Source: Lophium mytilinum (Eukaryota; Ascomycota; Dothideomycetes; Mytilinidiales; Mytilinidiaceae). From it: a DNA stretch of 64,000 bases. Below, piece after piece: positions 57,122 to 64,000 of this stretch (positions are counted from its first letter, which is position 1; the number at the start of each line of letters is the position of its first letter). A model generated the notes under the pieces. The model had not been told where the DNA came from. It ran no database searches and worked only from the letters and a program-made list of their open reading frames with translations. The translations under genes were made by a program, and so were the position numbers. The stretch is taken from positions 620,001-684,000 of the forward strand of contig MU004197.1 in assembly GCA_010093605.1 (NCBI GenBank), written 5' to 3'.

Positions 57122-57767
57122 GTTGAAAATGAGACGTTTTGTGTTCTGACGGACCACTACGAAGTCCGTTAGTACTTAGTTACTGCTCTCAAAAGCTTCA
57201 GTTAGCGTTGCGACCTTCTTATTTATATCGGGGAGATGGGTGGTGTGTGGAGTGCAGCTGACCTGGCGGATGCAACTCTCCTCTTTTCAATCTCGCCTCG
57301 AGGACTCTTCGTCGGTTGATCGCTCGGTGTGCGTAATCAAAGTCTTAATAGAGGGACGCCCTGATTCAGGTGAGTTCAACGCTATGGTGTTGTCGTTGGT
57401 AGGGGAATGTCACGGCACACGGGGCTGTAGGCTGGGTACGTGATGTATTTGAGAGAAAGATGTCTGGAGCAAGGTGAGACTATATACAAGGTAACACGTG
57501 CCTGCCGTAGCCCTCACCGCTCCTCTCCGATAGAGAGGAAGGACGAAAGAGACTGTGAAGTTCCCAACTCCAGCAATCGTGCCTCCTTTTTCGGTAGCGA
57601 GCTGCCAATTACGTTATACTCATCCACTTTCGAACTGTAATAGATTACCTGCCGAACCATGGCAACGTCCCTTCGATACCAGAGATGCCATAGTAGCCAC
57701 CTGTCCATTTTCCGCTTCTATAAATTCGCCCAACTCTTCATCGTCTTCCTCATCACTACCACGCAAT
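57122..57767. promoter_or_regulatory. divergent promoter with two TATA elements
   Basis: The gap lies between divergent membrane-protein genes. TATAAAT occurs at 57227-57221 on the minus strand and TATAAATT at 57719-57726 on the plus strand, the latter 49 bp before the ATG of the next gene. No other feature was seen. Confidence 0.5.
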
Positions 57768-58779
57768 ATGACAAAAATCAAAATCATGTTGCCAACTCCC
57801 TCCAGCAACGAGGCCACGATGGCCGAGTGGGACGCGCTCAGCGACCTTTCAGGGGACGATCAGCCTGAACAGGGCCAAGAAAAAGATGCAAGTGGCCACT
57901 TGGAATCCTTCAACAGAGGTTCGACCGACGAGGCGCCTGGAAATCGCGAAAAAGAAGCCAAAGCGCACGACGACGATCAAGATCTGAAGTTAGGGTCAAT
58001 TTATCAAGGTATGGCGTACCGAAGCCACCGTTGAGCTCAGTTTCAGGCTAAATATCCCTCTAGCAGCCCTCGACGACGCCTACGTCTTTGTTGCCTGGTT
58101 CCTCGGCGCCCCTCCCGCCGTCTTGATCCAGGGCACACGTTGGATCAAGGCAATTCCTATGCTCGCGCTATTGTTTTACGGCTTCATCTGGTGCGGTCAA
58201 AGTCCACCAAAGCAGCAGCTCGCCGTCGAGCCCACACCGATCCATCCAATGGTACGACAATATATAAGCGTCCTCGCAGCGGCCGAGCCCACACCGATCC
58301 ATCCAATAGTGCGATCATATATGAGTCCAATGGTACGATCATATATGAGCGTCCTCGAAGCGGCCTACACTGCGACTCCTGCGCCGCCTGCTGAAGCATC
58401 CGCGAGCGAGAAGGTCGTTTACATTACGTTCCACCATACTACTACTGTTACAGCCACTTCGACTGATCCTGCTACCACTGCCCCGGCTCCCACTGCCTCT
58501 GTTCCATCGCCCCAGCCGGAGGGGCACTGGGAAGAGTGTCCAATAGACGCCCTATGCCGTTTCGTCAGTGGCTGGAAGAAGTGCACGCCACAGGCACGAT
58601 GCTGGAGTAAGACCGTCAAAGAAATCAGTCACGGTCATACCTTCGAGCTGGGAATCTCCGAGGACAATGGGGTCGTCTGTGTCTGGAAGACCGGCGAGTG
58701 GACCAAAGACATGGTTGTTCCTTCAGAATTTGGGAAGGTAGGAATACGAAGCGTAAGGGTTGTACAACACGTTGGTTAA
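57768..58779 (+). CDS. membrane protein with Cys-rich tail, paralogue 1
   Basis: Exons 57768..58008 and 58067..58779 join in phase to give 317 aa. The acidic N-terminus (MTKIKIMLPTPSSNEATMAEW) is cytosol-like. A hydrophobic stretch near 95-125 (FVAWFLGAPPAVLIQG and KAIPMLALLFYGFIWCG) anchors it. A short repeat EPTPIHPxVRxYxS occurs twice, with a partial third copy (SPMVRSYMSVLEAA). A Thr/Pro stalk leads to a C-terminal Cys motif, HWEECPIDALCRFVSGWKKC...ARCW. The same motif ends the next gene, so the two are diverged tandem paralogues. Function unknown; the Cys-rich tail is probably outside the cell. Confidence 0.7.
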
Positions 58780-59262
58780 AGAGGATTGTGGGGATATTCT
58801 CGTCCAGTCGTACTGCCTCTAGGAGTATCTTGATAGCTATCTAGAAGCCCACATATTATGAAGGCTTCGCCAATAGTAGAGCTATACGAGTCTCCTCAAG
58901 GGTATAATCAACCCCTCAACCTCGGGCTCCTAAAACATGTAAGGGTAGTCCAAGAACACAAGTGATCTTCGTACTAGCACTCTGCACCCTCTAGACTTCT
59001 GTAAACTTGTCCAGCGCTGTTGGAGGCCCTCTGGTAAATCACTAATTCCAGTAGAGTGGCAGTTTTGACAACCCTAGTAGCTCTCCGAACCACGCCAGAC
59101 GTTGTTGGACCGCCACTCTACATTTAACGCAAGACTCACAAACCTACAAATCAACTTTATATACTGTACAGCTCAATGAAAATGCCTTTGAAATACATAT
59201 TATCAGTGTCGTGGTATCAATTCTTTTACTCACGTCACAGAATACCGCGCCCGTTCCGAACC
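58780..59262. other. spacer between the paralogues
   Basis: About 480 bp. It contains an imperfect inverted repeat: GTAGAGTGGC at 59051 and GCCACTCTAC at 59112, extended by GACAAC / GTTGTT. A TATATA-like element at 59157 may serve the next gene. The word CGAACCATGGCAAC just before the next ATG also occurs upstream of paralogue 1 (57654). Confidence 0.45.
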
Positions 59263-60924
59263 ATGGCAACACCCCTTTCGCTTCCAAAAATATCCTCACA
59301 ACCCACACTCCACAGCTCCACCTTAAGTCCAGTCCGTCCTCCCCTCCTTCCATCTGTCCTCTACCTCTTCCCTTTTTCCTTTCCACCTCTCCTCCATCTC
59401 ATTCATCTGGCTGCCAGCATCATGACCCGCAATCTATCTGACCTCTATGAGGAGGCCCTCGAGCACACCACAGCTGAGATGATGGACTGGGAAACCGTCT
59501 CCACCAAATCTACCTCCTCCTCAGACGAAATGGAAGTGGTCGCCACACCTCCCTCTTCTTCGTCTTCTTCTGATGACGGGAACGAGGTTGACTCCATCTA
59601 TTCAGAATCCGACAGCGACGACGAGCTCCCAGATCTCATCCCACTCCCGGACGATATCGTCGACGCCGACGCTGACGCCCAGCCCCATCACTGCCGCAGA
59701 TTGCACGTCGACACCGTCTTGCGCTACATGGTGGTTTTCTTTTGCCTGATGCACTTCACCCCGACGCTCAAGCTCGTCGAGTTCCTCTTAGACCAATACG
59801 CCAGTGTCGTGGCCGTCTCACCCACGATTAAGAGCGCATACGACTCTAACAACTCCTTCGTGAATCCGGAGCGCTTTGAGTTCGTAAGAGATCGTGTCTA
59901 CGATGTCCAGGAGGATCCTGAGTCCATGAAATTTAGGACCGAGGCTCTCGAACTGCAGATCGAGCGCCTGACGGAAGAGCGAGACGCAGCCAAGGATTAC
60001 ACGCGCGAGGTGATGCAGGACGTCGAGCACCTGACGGAAGAGCGAGACGCAGCCAAGGATTACACGCGCGAGGTGATGCAGAACGTTGACCGGTGGGAGC
60101 ATTCGCTGAGCGAGATCACTGGTAGAAAGCTGATCAAGCCCTATGTCACACTGAACGTGAAACCTATCGACATGGATACTGCACTGTGGCCTGCGAAAGC
60201 TTGGATTGAGCAGAGCTTCCGGACAATGGAAGAAAATAGAGGCTCCTTTGCGGAGTGGGCTGAGAAGAGGAGGACTTTTATGAAGGAGATCTTCACCGCG
60301 CTAGAGAAATTCGCTGGGCCCCCCTGGTCTAAAGACGATGATGAGAGCTTCGAATCCGCTGGGAACGCCTGGTCTGAAGATGATGACGATGAGAGCTTCG
60401 CGGATGTTTTGTCCACCTCCCCGCCACTTCCAGAGGGAGCGGTTTGGGAGAAGTGTCCCCCGGAAGCGAGCTGCTTCATCGGAGACGCATGGACGAGGGA
60501 AGGGGGGTGTCCAGAGTACGCCCAATGCGTGCGTCATCCCGCCAAACAAGTTACCTGCGGAACTTACCGTTGTACCTTCAAGTACAACCCATGGAGGGGA
60601 GACAAGGCGAGGCTGCCGAACGTGCAAGATGGGGTCGTGCGTTCGTGGACTATGGTCGACGTTTTGCCAATGGGAAAGCTGGGTCACGATCAAGCTGCCT
60701 CATCTGAGGGAAGCTTGATAAGCTCAATTCGTTCGGCGTTTCAACCCTTGATAACCTTAAATCGTTTGGCGTCTCGACCGTTCGAAATATTGGAAAGCTT
60801 TGCCCCGACGTTCTTCGGACGTATTCTCCCCTGGATTCAGATAGGAATGATGTTTGGAGCGACGTTCTTCGGACGTATTCTCCCCTGGATTGAGATAGGA
60901 ATGATGTTTGCTCAGGCAAACTAG
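59263..60924 (+). CDS. membrane protein with coiled coil and Cys-rich tail, paralogue 2
   Basis: A single-exon frame; I take the first ATG after the TATATA element (59263, MATPLSLPKIS), 553 aa, but MTRNLSDLYEEALEHTTAEM at 59422 fits paralogue 1 better and the C/T-rich DNA between may be leader. A hydrophobic anchor (LRYMVVFFCLMHFTP) precedes a coiled coil holding a 21-residue tandem duplication, LTEERDAAKDYTREVMQ. The tail motif WEKCPPEASCFIGDAW, CPEYAQC and RCTF matches paralogue 1. The C-terminus repeats FFGRILPWIQIGMMF twice. The duplications at DNA level show recent repeat expansion. Function unknown. Confidence 0.7.
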   Translation: MATPLSLPKISSQPTLHSSTLSPVRPPLLPSVLYLFPFSFPPLLHLIHLAASIMTRNLSDLYEEALEHTTAEMMDWETVSTKSTSSSDEMEVVATPPSSSSSSDDGNEVDSIYSESDSDDELPDLIPLPDDIVDADADAQPHHCRRLHVDTVLRYMVVFFCLMHFTPTLKLVEFLLDQYASVVAVSPTIKSAYDSNNSFVNPERFEFVRDRVYDVQEDPESMKFRTEALELQIERLTEERDAAKDYTREVMQDVEHLTEERDAAKDYTREVMQNVDRWEHSLSEITGRKLIKPYVTLNVKPIDMDTALWPAKAWIEQSFRTMEENRGSFAEWAEKRRTFMKEIFTALEKFAGPPWSKDDDESFESAGNAWSEDDDDESFADVLSTSPPLPEGAVWEKCPPEASCFIGDAWTREGGCPEYAQCVRHPAKQVTCGTYRCTFKYNPWRGDKARLPNVQDGVVRSWTMVDVLPMGKLGHDQAASSEGSLISSIRSAFQPLITLNRLASRPFEILESFAPTFFGRILPWIQIGMMFGATFFGRILPWIEIGMMFAQAN

Positions 60925-61835
60925 GAGTAGGGTTTCAATGAGTTTGCCTAATTGGAAAGTTAAATGGGGGCGCTTTAAGGGGGTGTTTAAGATCAAATGA
61001 GGTTATTTTGTATGGAGGGATCAGATTCTTATTAACTCTTTGAATATGAGTTCAACAGACCTTGATTGGAGCAGATCCAAAGCGCGTATGATTCCTGTGC
61101 CCTCCGCGCCGATTTTTCTTGTCAACCCAGAGTATGTTACCAAGTATGGACGGAGTCTTTGCTCCATACTTCCCATGCTTGCCTCGCGAATCGTCTTGCT
61201 GAGATGGTGCACACTGGCTTATCACTACTTGGTGTGCCTCTGGGGTTCTTCAACTATCTGAATCTGATGTGACCTTCAACGTGGCGCGCATTAGGCAGCC
61301 CTTTGACCCCTCGGCCACCTGCCACTGGTACCGCTCTGAACACACTTCGATAGAGACACCGGAAAGTGAAATGGGATCCCTTGGCCCGTCGTATTTGGCT
61401 TTATGCTTTTCGTACAATAGCCTAGCACCGTCTGGGATCCTGTAGTACGTTGTAAGAGATCGGAAAAGGACAGTTTTGACAAGAGTGAAAGCTTTGTGGG
61501 CCTCCGCAAACAGTGCCAGACTGTCCCTTCACACAGTGTGGTCAATAGAAAGTCCGGGCATTGCGCCACGACGGGCCAAGAGATAATATGAGATTTGGAT
61601 ATGCGATATCTGCACAGAACATAAGAAAAGCCGACAAAAGAAATAGCAAAGCAGTTCGCTTAACGACGATCTCCGGAGTGATGAGATCAAAGAGTTCCAT
61701 CCCCCAAACCAGCCTGAGTCCCCACCCATCCAAGGCAGCCCTAATGTGATCCCCCCAAAAACGCCCGCTCGCTGAAATCTCGACGTGAGGATACAAAACA
61801 GCACCAGCATAAACCCCCTCTTAACCTAACCCTTC
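60925..61835. other. intergenic, nothing firm
   Basis: About 910 bp between convergent genes. Two overlapping plus-strand frames at 61040-61272 and minus-strand frames at 61291-61810 have fair composition but no motifs, splice support or start context. It could hold a decayed gene. Confidence 0.35.
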
Positions 61836-62287
61836 CTACGAAAAGCTGACAAACTTGGGATCCCTCGGCCTCCCATCCGCGCCGATCCCGTTCCGCCTGA
61901 ACCCCTCCTGCACCCACAACCGCCTCGCCTCGTCGAATCCCACGCGCTGCCTTTTCATGATCGCCTGTACTTCTTTCTTCGCTTTATCGTCTAACCCAGC
62001 GCGGGAATCCCCGGCTTCGATGTTCTCGGAGAGGTTGAAGGAGCTGGAGGATAGCCCGGCTTCGATGTCGCCGGTGAAGGAAGACGGGAGGCGCTGATAG
62101 AGATGCGGGAAGGGGTTTGGAAGGTTGACAGTCGGGAGGCGGTGGGTCCAGTGGGAACGGGTGTAGTAGAGGGCTGTGGATGGTGTTAGTTTGGTGGACG
62201 CTGGTGGAGGGGGATGAGGGGCAACGAACCTGTAGAAAGGATGAGGAGGAGAAGAAAGAGGTAGGTGGAGTAGGCTATGTAGCTCAT
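61836..62287 (-). CDS. DUF2015 family small membrane protein
   Basis: Exon 1 (62287..62230) encodes MSYIAYSTYLFLLLLILST, and exon 2 (62173..61836) continues ALYYTRSHWTHRLP to a TAG, 131 aa in all. The intron is 56 nt, GTTCGT...CACAG. The N-terminus is a signal anchor. The C-terminus GFDEARRLWVQEGFRRNGIG then GRPRDPKFVSFS is the DUF2015 signature, a fungal family of unknown function. The conserved end and phase agreement make the model firm although neither exon is long. It is divergent from the eL28 gene. Confidence 0.85.
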
Positions 62288-62689
62288 ATTTGCGGTTCTT
62301 GTGGGTTTACGCGCTGGGTGATGTAGAGGGCGTTGGTGCACTTCCGCCGCGTCCGGAGGGACTACGCGGTTCTGAACAGTAGTAACACAAGGAAAAGATG
62401 TCGCGGTGGATAGCTGGGTATACGCAGGCGGGAGGGCTCCCAGCGCTGCTATTAGAGCTTAGAGGTGGCGTAGTCGAGGAGAGTGAGAGAGTGAATGAAG
62501 CGTGATACCTACCTGTCTCTCCCCGAACGTGGTCGTCAGCTGCTGCGGCGGGTTGCATGACTAAACGGGTGTATTTTCGGATTGCAGTTCTTCCATGCCG
62601 ACCGCGCCCGCACGGACGCCCACACAAATCGAGCCTCGAACTTCACGCGCGAGACGACTTGCTAGACAATACCCAAACACGCAGGTACA
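62288..62689. promoter_or_regulatory. divergent promoter, DUF2015 gene and eL28
   Basis: A 402-bp gap between divergent starts. GC-rich with no TATA element seen. A minus-strand frame across it is not supported. Confidence 0.4.
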
Positions 62690-63499
62690 ATGGCGACCAA
62701 CATTTCCTCGGACCTGATTTGGGAGGTTACCCGTACGTCTACTCCCCTCCCGAAATACTAGGAAGAACAGGAAATCAAAATGGAGGATCGAGAGAAATTC
62801 GAGGAAGATCGAGAGCTGATGAAAGACCAGGCGGCCACAGTGCCTATCTCGTGAAGAGGAAGGGTGCCGGTGGTGTGCAGTTCTCGCGCGACCCGTTGAA
62901 CTTGAAGAACCAGTACAGGCGGAAGGTCAGATTCCATCCCGATCTTCAATTCCTGGATTTGAACATTTAGCTAACAATGCGCAGTACGAGGGTGTCGCCA
63001 ATGACCAGGTACGTTAACCACACCAGATTCCGAAGAGCTCGATTGAACGATTTGGATGCTTGGGATATTGAGAACACTTGGACAATGGCTTATGCAGGAA
63101 ACAGGCCTTCGGTGTCCAACCCTCCGCTGACGGCGGCGTTATCCTCTCGGTCAAGAAGTCCGACAAGTCCCACAAGCCCGCCTCCTCTTTGCAGACCACC
63201 ACATTCGGCTCCGGAAAGTCGTCGCGGAAGTACGTAGACCTTCTTCTCCGATTTCCAGGAGATATCTGTCACGAGCCACGTGGAAATGGGAGCACGCTGG
63301 CATTATTGAACCGGTAGCTAATCGATGTTTTAGGACCTACTCTAGCATCGTGAACAGCACCACCAAGCGCAGCTACCGCCCCGACCTCCGCGCCGAGGCT
63401 GTCTCGCGCGCCTCTGCCATCCGCAAGAGCCAGAAGCCCGTCAAGGCCGACCGACCAAGCAAGCTGAGGGGAGCCAAGGCGAAGGCTGCTGCTGCGTAA
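62690..63499 (+). CDS. ribosomal protein eL28
   Basis: Five exons (62690..62732, 62831..62925, 62985..63008, 63105..63229, 63334..63499) give 150 aa. Start: MATNISSDLIWEVTRGHSAY. The core SAYLVKRKGAGGVQFSRDPL and NLKNQYRRKYEGVANDQAFG fits eukaryotic eL28, a large-subunit protein absent from baker's yeast but present in filamentous fungi. Exon 3 is a 24-nt micro-exon encoding YEGVANDQ. The second intron has the weak donor GTCAGA; the third uses the AG of AAACAG because the earlier CAG would shift the frame. The C-terminus is basic and ends AKAAAA. Confidence 0.93.
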
Positions 63500-63775
63500 G
63501 GGACTTGTTGAAGGAATGAGGGGTAGCATGCGGCATGAGAACGGCGTGCAATTCAGGAATCAGATACCTCCAATGTCCAAGTGAGGGCAGTTGAGCATCA
63601 AAACATGTTTCATTTTGGGTGACTTTCGCTATCGCCGCTGTAGGCTCATGCAAATTACGCCCCTTCCACCAGCCTTTTGACATAGCCCAGCCTGTTAAGG
63701 CCACCCAGACGCCGCTCCAACGCCATACACATGCAAGAAAAGAGAATACCTACTTACATGTCGATCAGTTCGGCA

Positions 63776-64000
63776 TCACCGTCTGGGGAACCCAGGTGGT
63801 GGATTGAAACCGGCGGGCAGTCCAGGAGGCGGTCCAAAGCCAGCCGCAGGCGGGGGTCCAGAGAAACCTGGGGGCTGGAAGTTGATGGGTCCCCCGTAAC
63901 CAGCGTTTGACTGAGGTGGCCTTGCGGGGAGACCAGCTGGCGGCGGCGGCAGTGGCGTACTCGACATAGGCCGCTGCTGATGTGGGGGCGGGACGCTGTT
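63776..64000 (-). CDS. C-terminal end of a proline-rich protein (partial)
   Basis: The minus-strand frame is open from the right edge to TGA at 63776. It reads NSVPPPHQQRPMSSTPLPPPPA at the edge side (first 22 codons, shortened here) and ends LPAGFNPPPGFPRR. Gly/Pro/Phe-rich tails of this kind occur on splicing and RNA-binding proteins; fungal SF3b49 (Hsh49) ends similarly, but no RNA-binding domain is inside the window to prove it. It is convergent with eL28. Confidence 0.5.
   Translation of the reverse strand, partial: NSVPPPHQQRPMSSTPLPPPPAGLPARPPQSNAGYGGPINFQPPGFSGPPPAAGFGPPPGLPAGFNPPPGFPRR

Noticed and set aside
61040-61272. Two overlapping plus-strand frames after paralogue 2
   Set aside because: No motif, no splice support and no start context; kept only as possible decayed sequence.
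1-64000. tRNA, rRNA and CRISPR features
   Set aside because: I looked for GGTTCGAnTCC-type B boxes and spaced identical repeats by eye and found none convincing; a tRNAscan or Infernal run would be decisive.

Overview
The window looks like a nuclear chromosome segment from a filamentous ascomycete (Pezizomycotina; a Dothideomycetes-like origin is inference only). Genes are dense, on both strands, and broken by introns of roughly 45-120 nt with GTRNGY donors and CTAAC-type branch sites. The families present include fungal-specific ones: SMI1/KNR4, Bmt2, DUF2015, DUF7580, a GPI-anchored Cys-rich wall protein and fungal heat shock factor. No tRNA, rRNA, CRISPR or bacterial-style operon was seen. 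I assembled exon joins by hand from splice sites and reading phase; most long genes close perfectly in frame.

1-31 kb is mostly conserved housekeeping. In order: a membrane-anchored histidine-acid-phosphatase-like protein (-), an Imo32/ABHD11-type hydrolase (-), a HotDog dehydratase like Htd2 (+), prephenate dehydratase Pha2 (-), a two-exon 51-codon microgene (+), eRF1 (-), an Avt1-like vacuolar amino-acid transporter (+), two small proteins of unknown role (+), Tim8 (+), ribosomal protein uL23 (-), the rRNA methyltransferase Bmt2 (+), a small gene whose frame is cut by one TAG (-), a GPI-anchored Cys-rich protein (+), a His/Pro-rich protein (+), Hsf1 (+) and the P5B ATPase Ypk9 (+).

31-47 kb is more accessory. 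A small kinase-like gene is followed by about 5 kb without intact genes (32.2-37.4 kb). This stretch holds four different tandem-repeat arrays (periods about 130, 65, 160 and 163 bp) and a relic of a Zn2Cys6-type finger. A solitary copy of the 163-bp unit lies 4.7 kb away, beyond an MFS transporter and cyclin H. SMI1 and two long gene-poor stretches follow.

47-57 kb holds the most unusual locus. A DUF7580 protein (582 aa) and a four-exon, about 2090-aa protein are transcribed divergently from one 442-bp gap. The large protein combines a fungal N-terminal helical domain, C2H2 fingers, an RRM-like segment, two macro (ADP-ribose-binding) domains, a duplicated DUF8035-like motif and a C-terminal Sin3-type PAH domain. 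Exon phase and sequence show that the macro unit arose by internal duplication. I infer an ADP-ribose or chromatin signalling, self/non-self or stress-response module; that function is not shown by sequence alone.

57-64 kb carries a small Cys-rich membrane protein, a tandem pair of diverged paralogous membrane proteins with Cys-rich tails, a DUF2015 protein split across two short exons, ribosomal protein eL28 with a 24-nt micro-exon, and the proline-rich C-terminal end of a gene running off the right edge.
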